In this document: piece after piece, positions 1 to 9,552 of the stretch | Layout of the letters: each line of letters opens with the position of its first letter | How positions within the stretch are numbered: the stretch's first letter is position 1 | Assembly (NCBI GenBank): GCA_030280995.1 | Contig: JASXTE010000002.1 | Span: 43,801,683-43,865,682, forward strand | DNA length: 64,000 bases | Direction of reading: 5' to 3' | From: Hemileia vastatrix | Lineage: Eukaryota; Basidiomycota; Pucciniomycetes; Pucciniales; Zaghouaniaceae | Translations under genes and position numbers: made by a program | Notes under the pieces: generated by a model | What the model saw: only the letters and a program-made list of their open reading frames with translations | The model's database searches: none | What the model was told of the DNA's origin: nothing

Positions 1-1010
1 CATACTGCCTGCTTATTTCCCATGTGAATAGCTTCATTTTTAGCAAAGTTAGCTTTTTCACACTATAATTACCCCACATTCTATGCCCACTGTGGGGAAA
101 CACACTAAAATAGGCAAGAGGCGCTTATTTAGTGTCCTAGCTTATTTAATAATGCATTGACCTTGTTCATATGCACTAATTTCATTAATAACCTCATTCT
201 TGGCGTCTTATTTCATCACCACGCTTAAATTTGCCTAATTTTAGTCAAGGATTTACCTGTGCAAGCTCCTGCCAAGGACTGCATGTAGTTACCCCACATC
301 TCACGCTCTTTTTTGAGTTTTTGGGTGGTTTCTCAGTCAATATTGGTTATTTTTGGATGGGAATTTCACGTAGTATAATGTCAGGATTAGCTCATTCATT
401 TCTACAGTGAATCCCCCTTATTATTAAGCTATTATTAACCTTAAAAAGTCCCCTTTAGTCTTTTATATTATTTTTTTATACGCATATACTCTCTTTTTGT
501 CTTTTTCTTAAATTTTGATGTATTTCCCTTGTTATTACAGGATTTTGACGGTTTTTACTCTTCTAAATATGTCATTGGTTACTGGGGATGTTGATGGGCA
601 TGTCTATTAGTTGTTTTGAGGCGTCATTAACTGTGTATTGGATGGTACATCAAGGGAATCATTGGGAAACTCAGTGTGTATAAAAGGAGGAGGTTTTTGG
701 GTCTTGTTTCTACATTCTTTATCATTACAATTTACACCATATAACCAAATCAATTACAATAAACATCAATTAGTACTTTTATAAGACTTTTTAGTAGTAT
801 CTGAATTATTAAACTCTATTTTTATACCAACTAAAAAGATTGTAAGCCACATATAAAAATAGTGAGAATTATATTACTGAGACCTTTATTCTGAATTATA
901 TTTTACTATTTGCTGGATTTATACTACAGTATTCATATAGGACCATTTAAATATTCTAGAGAAAGACTTATCAAGCTAGTTCACGTCCTTTTAGTTGATC
1001 TTAGCCTGAA
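1..1010 (+). mobile_element. LTR of family A, + orientation, cut by the window start
   Basis: This stretch is an inverted, diverged copy of the sequence that runs leftward from 6351. Position 1 pairs with about 6351, and the match continues through 5467 and, across the inserted Harbinger element, from 1721 down to about 1599. It has LTR structure: a long AT-rich U3, a TATA box at 679-687, and a leader with short A/T-rich tracts. Homology with the partner fades around the motif AGCCTGA near 1003-1010, so the inner edge is approximate. The true 5' end (expected TGTCAGCCTGG by analogy with the partner at 6838) lies left of the window. No open reading frame of note. Confidence 0.65.
679..687 (+). 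promoter_or_regulatory. TATA box of family A LTR
   Basis: TATAAAAGG followed by a purine-rich GAGGAGG and a pyrimidine-rich start-like region about 30-40 bp downstream. The inverted partner LTR has the same box on - at 5663-5671, so it is conserved between diverged copies. Confidence 0.6.
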
Positions 1011-1721
1011 AGTTATCTTCCAGTAAGTAAAAAATTCAAAAACAGGCTACAAGTAAATAAAATCCCTATAGAAATATTTGGATAATTAAAATAGGTTGGG
1101 GTCACTTATATAGTTATTTCAAAAAAAGAAGCCCTGTTATAAAATAAAAATTGTGATATTTAATCAACAATTTTAGCACTAACTGAACATAAAAATTGTT
1201 CTTAGTGGGAGTCTGTCAATAGACCAATTAATTTTGTAATCTTTGCAGATGAAAAAACAGATAATAAAAACTGATTAATAGATTCTTTCAACAGGACTTT
1301 TAATCCCTTTTTATTAGTTTGTAAAATTCATTAAATATTTAAAAAGAATATTACTGAAAAATTCCTTTTTTAAATATAAAAACATGGCTACATATTGTAT
1401 ACCAGTTAAATCAAGTTAACACATAAAATTATATTTGACTTTTGAAACTTAAAAATTAACTTAAAGCCTGCAAGTAAGAAATTAAATTGGCTTAAGTAGT
1501 GTGAAATAATACTGATAAAACTTATTTTTGAAGTTTTAATAACTCATATTTCATTTTTTTGATTTGAATTCCAAGTAAAAATGTGTGACAACATAGATTG
1601 TCAGGCTGAGATCAAGTACAATAAAATGAAATAGCTTGAATAGTCAGTTGTCTAAAAGATTTTAATGGTACTATATGAGTACTGTAGTGCAAATATAATA
1701 AATATTAAAATATAACTCAAT

Positions 1722-1769
1722 AGGGGGTGTCAGTTCTGGCAAATCCGCACTTAACTTAAGTGCGGATTT
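1722..1769 (+). repeat. Left terminal inverted repeat with internal perfect hairpin
   Basis: The terminal repeat is followed by a perfect hairpin at 1741-1769: 14-base arms (AAATCCGCACTTAA and its complement) around a single C. The right end (about 5385-5466) has four copies of the same AAATCCGCACTTA-type unit in both orientations. Such subterminal palindromic units are typical transposase binding sites. Confidence 0.7.
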
Positions 1770-1834
1770 CAAACCAAATCAGCACTTACAAATCAGCACT
1801 TAAATTTTGCAAAAAAGTCACTTATTTCAAAAAA

Positions 1835-2314
1835 GGGTGTCAGTTATGACCTCAAATCAGCACTTTTTTCCCGTTTTTTTTCACAACCACATTTTGGCCA
1901 CAAAACATCCCTTCCTTTCTTACCCCATCCCTGTCACATGTGAAACACTGACCTTCCTCGCTACCTACCCATCAATCCTCCGCACACACCCCTTCCTGAC
2001 ATTTTCAATATTTTGACCAGGCATGTTTACATTCTTTTTTACTTATTTCTTCTACTTCTTAATCTTTTTTCTATGGGTGTCAGTTCTGACCTCAAATCAG
2101 CACTTTTTTTGTGATTTTTTTTTTCAAAACCACATGTTGGCCACATCATCCCTTTCTTTCCTATACCATTTTGTACTCTCCAAATGTCCTCTTTGTGTAC
2201 TTCATTCACTTGGGTTGGTATTTTGGTTTGTTGCATATTCATTTTTTTTGGAATTTACGGTGAAATTTTTTTTTTTGGATGGCTCATTGGTTTTCTTTCA
2301 CCAGCTCAACATGA
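1835..2314 (+). repeat. 240-bp tandem duplication of the element's 5' end
   Basis: GGGTGTCAGTTATGACCTC at 1835 recurs as GGGTGTCAGTTCTGACCTC at 2075. Both are followed by AAATCAGCACTTTTTT and a similar 'CACAACCACAT..TTGGCCACA' segment. The first bases copy the terminal motif itself, so the element has three successive 5'-end-like motifs (1722, 1835, 2075). The remainder up to 2450 is pyrimidine-rich leader without an ORF. Confidence 0.65.
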
Positions 2315-2994
2315 AATCGCATATTTTCTGAAATCGCATATTTTGTCAGTGATTTTTTTTTTCATTCATCCCTCATATCCTTTTCCTATTCTCCTCCAAC
2401 ATCCCTCAAACAATTTGGTTTCATTCATTTTGTCATCTCATCTCTCCAGGTAAGTCACTTTATTCTTTTTTTTTTGATTTTTTGATTACTAATTATAATT
2501 TTTTTTGTTTTTTTCTGTTTATTTTATTTTTTTTATCTAAATTTATTTTGTAAGTGGTTATTTTGGATTTCAATGGTATAATTAACCTTTTTTTTCTCTC
2601 CCTCTTTACTTTCTTTTTTAGCTCCATCACCCTACTCTTCATCCCTCCTTGGCATGGTCATTATCCCCCCTTTCCCTTATTTCACTTTTTTTGGCTCCAT
2701 TTCATTGAAACACATACATTGCACATTCTTTATGCATTTCACTTACTCCATATTCAATTTCCCCACAATTCCAACATCAATCTTTCTCACTCTATTTTTC
2801 CTACTTTTCAATCAAGGTAAGTTTCATCTCCTTTTTTTCATGCCTATATGATATCTCATTCCATTTATGAAAAATTTCATACTTAAATATATGTATGACT
2901 CTTATCTGGATAACAGTGAACTTATAAAACTCCTTTTGATCTCATCTTCATTACCACTTTTCAAGTTATTGTAAAATTTTGAAAATCAGACTCG

Positions 2995-3318
2995 GAATTA
3001 GGGTTAGGTTTATTCAAATCTAATGTTCTTTTTACTGAAGATTCTCCTGAAGGCTACCTTTCATTTCCCACAAACAGATTTGAATTTGATTCAGTGGTTG
3101 CTGAGATATTGACTGTTAAAGTTGAGCCTTTTTTTTCCCAATTTAAATTTTTATTTCATTTTTTTATGTAACAAATTAGGGTTAGGTTAATTTAAATCAC
3201 ATGTCCTTTAACTGAAGATTCTACTAAAGAATATCTTTTATTTCCCACAAACAGGTTTGAATTAGGTTCAGTGGTTGCTGAGATTTTGACCTTTGAAGTT
3301 GAGCCTTTTTTCCAAATT
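2995..3318 (+). repeat. About 179-bp tandem duplication inside the Harbinger element
   Basis: The segment beginning GAATTAGGGTTAGGTT at 2995 and ending TTGAGCCTTTTTT recurs from about 3174. Shared landmarks are 'ACTGAAGATTCT', 'ATTTCCCACAAACAG', 'TTCAGTGGTTGCTGAGAT' and 'GTTGAGCC'. Diverged by substitutions and small indels. It lies upstream of the oxygenase relic. Confidence 0.7.
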
Positions 3319-3399
3319 TCACTTGTCTTATTTCACATTTTTATATTGCATATTTAGAGGATAAGGATTCTGAAACTCTTATATGATTATTATCTAGGC

Positions 3400-4026
3400 A
3401 TGTATCCGTTTCTCAAGAATATCACTAAAGCTCAAAAAGATGAAGATTTTTGCTTATGGCACACTCTACCTTCCTTTAACTCTTTTCTTGCTCTTTGACT
3501 CAAAAAGCACTGTAATAAAGCATTTGAAAAAAATCATGAACCTGCAACCAAAGTAGGAATACCGAATTGGTGTGACTCCGAATGGGAAGATATCAGCCAC
3601 GAATATCTTTTATTTTCTAATGTTATTATCACTCATTCTGGATTTCACAATAAAATTCACACCGATACCAAGGACACCAATTTTCTTACTTTTGGTATAT
3701 TCTCATATATCAAACCGATTACTGGCCAACCAATACCATCTCCAGCTAAAATCAAATGACATGGTTTATATTTTCCAGACCACCGGTGCATCATTGATTT
3801 TGGTTTGGGAAATGGTATCATCGAAACTATTTGGAATTCTTCTAAGGATAATCATCAAACAACCAAAGCTCCTCCTGGTTTGGAATCCTGTCAAGATTTA
3901 ACACATTTTGGTTGCTCATTTCAAATCAGTCATAAGTTGATTCAAAGAATCGATAAGGTAATGAAAGAAGGTAAAGTTAATCGATTTAAAAAAACTTTAT
4001 TTAGATCCAAAAAGTATGGGGATTAG
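3400..4026 (+). pseudogene. TET-like 2OG-Fe(II) oxygenase, broken
   Basis: One frame runs from an ATG at 3400 to TAG at 4024-4026 with two in-frame TGA stops (3496-3498 and 3757-3759). The translation has the signature blocks I associate with the TET-like 2OG-Fe(II) oxygenase family that is expanded in rust fungi: 'LLFSNVIITHSGFHNKIHTD', then 'FGIFSYI..ITGQPIPSP', 'HGLYFPDHRCIIDF', 'NGIIETIW' and 'LTHFGCSFQI'. The Fe(II)-binding H-x-D is encoded at 3658-3666 (HTD) and the distal His at 3904-3906. The second stop sits one codon before HGLYFPD, where a single GGA-to-TGA change would explain it. Known TET/JBP proteins oxidise methylated bases in DNA or RNA; the role here is inferred only. It lies between the ends of a Harbinger element and runs opposite to the transposase relic. 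The true start is unknown and may lie upstream of an intron. Family confidence is good; function of this copy is lost. Confidence 0.72.
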
Positions 4027-4314
4027 AGTTGTCATCAAAAAATTTATATTTTTTGTAAATTTTTAATAAATATTTTTTATGTATCAATTTCCTCAACTAA
4101 AGTAATGGGCCCACGACCTTGTGTTGTATAAATGGTAATCATGATAACATTTATTTGTTTCATGGGGTTCCTCTAGCCTATACCTGTGGAAAGTCCCAAA
4201 CTTTTGCTTCTAGATTTGATCTGCATTTCGGCTGAGGGATTGTCATTACTTTAAACTAGGGAAATTGATATATATTAGATATTTATTTAATAATTTATGT
4301 AATTATATTAAATT

Positions 4315-4490
4315 TAGATGACTTCCACCACTTACTTCAATAAAATGCAGGGGGGGTATTGCCAAATTTTCAAATCTGACATGTGAAATTGATGACTTAG
4401 AAAAATTTTGGTGATATCCACCCCTTGCTTCAATAAAATGCAGGGGAGAGTATTGCAAATTTTTTAAAACAGATATGGAATTTTCTTGAC
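4315..4490 (+). repeat. About 92-bp tandem duplication
   Basis: The landmark 'TTCAATAAAATGCAGGGG' with 'CCACC' upstream and 'GTATTGC.AATTTT' downstream occurs twice (near 4335 and 4428). It lies in the untranslated gap between the oxygenase and transposase relics. Confidence 0.6.
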
Positions 4491-4540
4491 TTGTAAATAT
4501 TTTGGTGAAAATTTTTGACGAGAATGTGAAAGTAATTGTT

Positions 4541-5158
4541 TCAACCTTGAGCAGGTTTCTGGCTCAAAGGAATAGCAGTACCATCAAAAAAACCAATACA
4601 TCCTGGGAAGCCCTCTGCTTGCATAACCTGAGATGATTCAAGTCGCTCTTCTTTTGTTGGCCAGGTGAGAAGTTGAGATTACAAGGAGTTGATGGCAGTG
4701 ATACATTGTTTGGTATAAGTGTTAACTGAACAATACCTTAAATCAAAGACATTTTCTAAACGTTTCAAAGCGGCTCCATTACCATTTGAACCCAAACGAC
4801 ATAGTGTGATGGCCAATTGAATTGAAGGATGTTGTTGTTCTTCTTGAGAATTATTGTGAAATATGGAATGATCCTGAATAAGCTCAAGAAATTTAAGGAA
4901 ACATTCCTGAGAAGTCCTGAACAGCTGTCTAAAACTGGGTGTAGATAGTTTAAGAAGTGTTTGGATGGTGTACTTGGGGGTATGAAGTACTTGAGGCTTT
5001 CTGGGAAGAAGGTAACTTTTTGTGGCCATTTTTGATAAAAAGACAAAATCTTCTTCTAGATCAGAATCAGAATTGCAATCAGAGTCCAAGAGCAGTTCAA
5101 GAGCCATGAAAGTCATTGCTTTATGTAATTTATCACGATTTGAAAGTGAGGAAGGCAT
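4541..5158 (-). pseudogene. HARBI1-like (PIF/Harbinger) transposase, N-terminal half, broken
   Basis: The - strand frame opens at an ATG at 5158 (MPSSLSNRDKLH; an earlier ATG at 5200 is possible). It gives an acidic N-terminus, a helical region 'PSFRQLFRTSQECFLKFLEL', and the HARBI1-type helix-turn-helix block 'LGSNGNGAALKRL' followed by 'YTKQCITAI'. A TAA interrupts the frame near 4680, after which it continues as 'LLTWPTKEERLESSQVMQ' and 'GFPGCIGFFDGTAIPL'. That matches the HARBI1 'WP..EER' and 'GFPGCIG..DGT' blocks, with the first catalytic Asp at 4583-4585. The frame is lost after about 4541, and I cannot find the second Asp or the Glu of the DDE triad. This is therefore a truncated transposase, unable to cut by itself. 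No Myb/SANT-type second protein, the usual Harbinger partner, is visible. Confidence 0.75.
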
Positions 5159-5384
5159 AACTCTTATATGATATGATATGAAGATGTAAGTGATGTACAA
5201 TTTTTTGAGTTATGAAGTGTTATGCTGCAGAGTGCTGCGTATGAATGGGATGATGCTGACAAATCAGTGAAATGGGACTTGATGGTGAAATCAGCACTTT
5301 TGGTTGAGAAAGTGCGGATTTGAGTGAAATAAGTGACTTATTTCATTTTGAAATCCACCAGTATTGGGGCTAGTGTGTTTTGGA

Positions 5385-5466
5385 AATCCGCACTTATTTA
5401 AGTGCTGATTTGGTCAAATTTAAGTGCGGATTTGTAAGTGCGGATTTGCCAGAACTGACACCTCCT
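5385..5466 (-). repeat. Right terminal inverted repeat and subterminal repeats
   Basis: Complement of the left end, with repeated TAAGTGCGGATTTG-type units and terminal GCCAGAACTGACACCTCCT. Followed directly by the target duplication AAT. Confidence 0.7.
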
Positions 5467-5662
5467 AATATAAAGATCTCAGTAATTTATATTTCACTAA
5501 TTATATATGGCTTACAGTCTTATAGTTGGTAGACAAATAGATGTAATAATTCAGATTCAATTCAAAGACTTTATAAGTACTATTTATATGTATTGTAATT
5601 TTATTGATTTTATATTTGATTGTAATGATAAAGAATGTAGAAAACAAGACCAAAACCCCTCC

Positions 5663-5671
5663 CCTTTTATA
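5663..5671 (-). promoter_or_regulatory. TATA box of the inverted family A LTR
   Basis: On the - strand the sequence is TATAAAAGG followed by GGAGGGG, matching the box of the left LTR in the inverted alignment. Confidence 0.55.
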
Positions 5672-6928
5672 CCCAATAATTCCTCCAATGAACCCCTTGA
5701 TTTACCAGCTCTATACTCGGCTAATGACACCTCATTCCAGCTAATACACCTGTCCAACAACATAAAGAGTGGCAAGTAACATAATTAGAATGATATCACC
5801 CACAAAAATCCTGTAGTAATAGTGATAATCCATCAAAAATAATGAATAAGCAAAAAAGAGAGTGTATGCATGTTATACCTTAAAATAAAAGATTAAAAAG
5901 GGAAAGAATAAGACTGAATATTACACAATACTAAGGGGGATTAACAGTAGAAATGATGGGTCTAAATATTCCAAATTACTATGTGAAATCCCCACCCAAA
6001 AATGACCAATATTGACTGAGAAACCACTGAGAAACCCAAAAAATGACATGAGATGTGGGGCAACTGAATGCAGTCCTTGGCAAGCACTTGCATGGGTAAA
6101 TCCTTGACTAATTTAGGCAAATTTAAGTGTGGTAGTGAGATTTTGGCACCAATCTTGAGATTATAAATGAAATTAGTGCATATAATGAGGTCAATGCACT
6201 TTTAATTAAATTAGGACACTAAATAAGCACCTGTTGCCTATTTTAGTGTGTTTCTCCACAGTGGGCATAGAATGTGGGGTAATTATAGTGTGAAAAAGGT
6301 AACTTTGCTAAAAATGAAGCTATTCACACAGGAAAAATGCAGGTAGTATGTGGCCAGTACACAGAAGCCATTTCTGACAAAAAAACACCAAATTTGAAAA
6401 TTTTATTTTTATGCATTTGAGTAGCCAAATCAATAGTCCTAATTAAGACAAATTGATCTGGCAAAGCAAATTTTTAATATTATTAAATTTATAGCGCATA
6501 TATTCAACTTTTAAGTGATTTAAAGCACATTTCTTGTTTTTCACATAAAAAAATGAAATCAACAGCTTTAAGTCTACTTAAAAATTATGTAGCCTTATAT
6601 TTAAGGCCCTTGAGATTACCCTGGCATATTCCAACTTAATATTAAGTACATAAGACTTATAACAGGTGGATATATGCATGTATATAAGGTGTTATAATGG
6701 CATATATTGTATTTTATCATAAATTTCACTTATGTATACAACTTGTGTACCTTTATTTAGTGTTCCCATGTACACTACATGTGTTTAACATAATTTATAA
6801 GTACTTTCCACTCAGTCCTGGGAATATCCAGGCTGACACTACTCAGATAGGCCAAGAAGCCTAACTTTATAGCGGAAATAACTTAAATATGATGATTAGG
6901 AAACTTTTAACTGTAAGTATAGATAACT

Positions 6929-7203
6929 AGTAGTTTAACTTAGAAAAACTCATTTGAGAAAGAGACAATGCGGAATATACATCTATTTGGGAAAACCTTG
7001 CTCTTATTTTGCCCCTTATCCCGCGCCAAAGGCGGCTTAAACTCATGTTTTTGGCGGGGAGTGGAAGGCAAAAACACAGCAAGCTTTTCCCAAACAGCTG
7101 TAATAGATTATGATCTAACATGTCGTATTTTGGTAGACGTGGAAACTTAGAGGATTCAGATCTCAACATAAATAATTACAACTTTCTAACTTTGATACCC
7201 CCT
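6929..7203. mobile_element. Fold-back MITE with Harbinger-like right end
   Basis: The right end is TTTCTAACTTTGATACCCCCT, the same end as the 200-bp MITEs at 39674 and 61907. The left end (AGTAGTTTAACTTAGAAA) is a degraded complement. A 3-bp target duplication ACT flanks it (6926-6928 and 7204-7206). The interior is an imperfect hairpin: TTTGGGAAAACCTTGCT near 7000 pairs with AGCAAGCTTTTCCCAAA near 7090, and GCGCCAAA pairs with TTTGGCG. No real ORF. Confidence 0.55.
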
Positions 7204-7687
7204 ACTATTTCACGTTCTCATTTTCTCGGAGCTTGCACAGTCTTCCCCATCATTATCTGTCTCTTGAAAGTATGATTTAACAGGCTCAATCGGTGTATAT
7301 TTATTTGAGGTAATTTCTCAGTTTCAGCAGTTGTAAGTGTGTATTTGTCTTATGTTCATTTATTTGAGGCGATTTGATTTTTACGAAAGTATTATTTTGT
7401 CAAGGGTTCAATTAACGTAATTTTCAACGTGAATTGATAAAAAATTGTCCATTGCATTTCATTTTAAGAGCATTCATCCATCATAATAGAAGAAAAAGAT
7501 AAACTCTAGCAAATATCATTTCAATATATCTTAAAAGCTCGCGCATTTTTTTATTTCATCATTTTCTTATGTTTCCCCCCCTTTTTTCTTTTCTTTTTTA
7601 TATTGAATGATTTCGCCATTACCAGTTGCCGTTATTCGGCGCGCTATGAAATTTGAAATATGTAATAAAAATCATACCATGAATAAT
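7204..7687. other. Unannotated gap downstream of the secreted protein gene
   Basis: No ORF, repeat or RNA gene that I can support. It has more mixed base composition than the transposon DNA around it, as expected of real intergenic sequence. Confidence 0.5.
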
Positions 7688-7693
7688 TTTATT
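7688..7693 (-). terminator. Polyadenylation signal AATAAA
   Basis: AATAAA on the - strand, about 70 nt after the stop codon of the secreted protein gene. This supports that gene as a transcribed unit. Confidence 0.5.
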
Positions 7694-7761
7694 TAAAAAA
7701 GATCGAAATGCAAAAAGTTTACACACCCTACACCACCTCTTAGAGTGTCTTCAAAAAATCA

Positions 7762-8217
7762 CTAAGCTTTGCACTTGCCTTCATCTTCCTTTTTAGGTTT
7801 TTTAGCATAACCTTCATGGCAGAGTGTTTCGCACATCTTCCTGAGCCCTTCAATACCGGAGCCTACGATGTTTGATTTACAAGGGATTTGTCCTGTTTGG
7901 CATTGTTTTAAACATCTTGCGAGGTTTGCTCGTCTAGCTCTATCGTCCGAATCGGCACGCTTTACAAAGCTCGTCGAGGTCATCTCCTCCTTCTCCACCG
8001 TGCGAGCGCGGAGCGCTTTCGGGCGACAAATCGTATTACAATGTTTCTCGAATTTACTAATACACGACGGGCTTAAGGGGCTATGTGAAGCAAAAGTCTT
8101 GCAACATCTAATCGCATCGGGACACTGATTGGTTGCCCCATTAATTGCCGCTAAAAAACATGAAAGAATTAAAAGCACTGGAATCTTGAACAACATTGTC
8201 CCTGTTTTAAATTTCAA
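7762..8217 (-). CDS. Small secreted cysteine-rich protein (effector candidate)
   Basis: The 151-residue ORF has no interruption and is much richer in G+C than its surroundings. Residues 8-27 form a signal peptide (MLFKIPVLLILSCFLAAINGA) with likely cleavage after Gly27 or Ala28. Met1 and Met8 are both possible starts; Met8 gives the more usual signal peptide. The mature chain has 12 cysteines (32, 38, 39, 52, 60, 64, 102, 106, 113, 129, 133, 149), an even number fitting disulfides. Cys-x3-Cys pairs at 60/64, 102/106 and 129/133 suggest helical hairpins in two similar halves. The linker between the halves holds a Lys86-Arg87 site of the Kex2 type, so the protein may be cut into two peptides. 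The C-terminus is Lys-rich. I do not recognise the family. Rust fungi secrete many such proteins at the host interface, but that role is inference. A TATA-like CATATAAT lies about 50-60 bp upstream on - and AATAAA lies downstream. Confidence 0.75.
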   Translation of the reverse strand: MKFKTGTMLFKIPVLLILSCFLAAINGATNQCPDAIRCCKTFASHSPLSPSCISKFEKHCNTICRPKALRARTVEKEEMTSTSFVKRADSDDRARRANLARCLKQCQTGQIPCKSNIVGSGIEGLRKMCETLCHEGYAKKPKKEDEGKCKA

Positions 8218-8949
8218 TTCAATTCCTTCCGAAAAAAAGGTTAAGATTAAAGAGTTTGGTGAGTATTAGATTATATGAAAATGATATTGGAAATGATATC
8301 AAAACTGACAATAGGATGATGGGTGGAGAAGCAGAATATTCTTTTAGAAAATCTAAAAAAATTGATGGGTTCTAAAGTTTTTGGAGGTAAAACAGGGCAG
8401 TTTTATAGGGAATTATTTCATCTTGTGCACTTTTCTTGCCGCAAACATATTTTCTCTTTTTTCACAGCATTTTTTTTCTCTATCCAAATGGCTTTTACTC
8501 TGTCCGTAGTGCTACGAGGTTACATAAAACGCTTGGTTTGCCATATGAATGAAAAATTAGTCATATTATCTATCTCTGCATGTAAAAAAAACTTGATGAA
8601 GTAGAGTGGAGAAGAAAGCAGGTCCCTTCCAGGCGCTGACCTGGTCCAGCAAATAATTAAATTGTTGCATTAATATGACCTACCCAGTAATCTTGATGAG
8701 CGACCACACCAAATATCTCGAATTAGCATACCATAGCGTCTCTATACATTTCTTTTTTCTGCCAGTATTTTAAAAAATAGCTATGGAGTGTCCTTCAGAT
8801 GCGGAGAGAAAGAGCCCAGCTAAAAAAACTCCATTGCAATAGACAAATTTCTTTGTTAGGAAGTCCCCAGCTCACCAGGTGTACATCTCCTCCTCCGCAT
8901 CAGAGCCCAGCTTACCTTCTTACTCCGACAAATACCACACACCCTTTTT
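8218..8949. other. Upstream region of the secreted protein gene and unassigned DNA
   Basis: The first 100 bp is the likely promoter of the gene on -. The rest holds no convincing gene; the 93-codon + frame at 8323 has no family features. The stretch from about 8620 has more G+C and could be more decayed LINE sequence, but I see no protein match. Confidence 0.4.
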
Positions 8950-9552
8950 TATGCTGAATGGTGCCCGGGTCACTCGGGCATACCAGGCAATGAAATCGTG
9001 GATTTTTGGGCGAATCAAATGGCTTCCGACTACCAAACCGCACTCCTTTTCAGCCCAATACACTTCCCTTCCTCCAAATCAGCATCGAGACAAATCCACC
9101 GCAAAGTCACCAAAGACCTACTCACTCGCCCACCCCCTGACCCTATTCTCAAACGCCTTAAAGGTCTTTACGATCCCATCACCCAAAGCCTCGCCAGACG
9201 ATCTTTATCGCGCCATGATAACTCAATTCTAATGCAACTTAGATCAAGCCATCTTGGCTTCAATGTATACTTATTTCGAATATATCGCGCTGAGGAAACC
9301 GCATTTCCCTTCTGTCTTACGGGTTCAAAAGACAGTGTGCATCATTTCCTCACCGTATGTCCTGCCTTTTCTAGGCCGAGATCTTTCCTACGTGAACACG
9401 TCAGAAAACTGAAACTTTCCTTTTCCTCCAGCACTCTCCTTACTAACCACTTACTTTTTACACACCTTCTCCCTTTCGCCAAAGCTTCTGGCCGTTTCTG
9501 CTCTGACCCATCACAACTTGGTTTAACTCACAATTCTTCACAGATGACGTAG
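8950..9552 (+). pseudogene. LINE (non-LTR retrotransposon) ORF2 3' end: RNase H tail and C-terminal zinc motif
   Basis: The + frame opens into 'YAEWCPGHSGIPGNEIVDFW', the C-terminal motif of the RNase H domain found in LINE ORF2 proteins of the I/Tad type. After a spacer of about 90 residues follow 'LGFNVYLFRIYRAEE', 'FPFC' and 'SVHHFLTVCPAFSRPRSFLRE'. These correspond to the C-terminal Cys-His motif of such proteins, with one expected cysteine replaced by Phe. Everything 5' of the RNase H tail is missing, as usual for 5'-truncated LINE copies. The 3' UTR probably continues to about 9870. G+C content is higher than the surroundings. Confidence 0.7.

Larger units (their letters stand above)
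1722..5466. mobile_element. PIF/Harbinger-type DNA transposon carrying a TET-like oxygenase relic
   Basis: The left end starts AGGGGGTGTCAGTTCTGGC and the right end is its inverted copy ending GACACCTCCT, with a 3-bp target duplication AAT at 1719-1721 and 5467-5469. The terminal inverted repeats continue inward with units of AAATCCGCACTTA. The insertion splits a family A LTR, whose inverted alignment resumes exactly across the element, so both boundaries are supported twice. Inside, in order: duplicated 5'-end segments, a pyrimidine-rich leader with two strong splice-donor-like AGGTAAGT sites (near 2449 and 2816), a 179-bp tandem duplication (2995-3318), a TET-like 2OG-Fe(II) oxygenase relic on + (3400-4026), a short tandem duplication (4315-4490) and a HARBI1-like transposase relic on - (4541-5158). 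The 3-bp TSD and HARBI1-like protein fit PIF/Harbinger. Both ORFs are broken, so this copy is dead. Confidence 0.8.
1599..6838 (-). mobile_element. LTR of family A, - orientation, split by a Harbinger element
   Basis: Read on the - strand from 6838 the LTR starts TGTCAGCCTGGATATTCC, the same type of start as the solo LTR at 15038. It runs through the TATA box (5663-5671), is interrupted by the Harbinger element (1722-5466), and resumes at 1718 down to about 1599. Without the insert it is about 1.5 kb. The inner edge at 1599 is my best estimate. The bases outside the outer end are CTACT (6839-6843) and I found no matching copy at the inner edge, so a clean solo-LTR target duplication is not shown. 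Sequence match to 1-1010 is clear but diverged, with many point changes and small indels. Confidence 0.6.

Noticed and set aside
7868..8128. 86-codon + frame antisense to the secreted protein gene
   Set aside because: Shadow of the gene on -. It lacks a signal peptide or features and lies entirely inside the - gene.
8323..8604. 93-codon + frame with a hydrophobic segment
   Set aside because: AT-rich composition, no family resemblance and no regulatory context. Not supportable as a gene.
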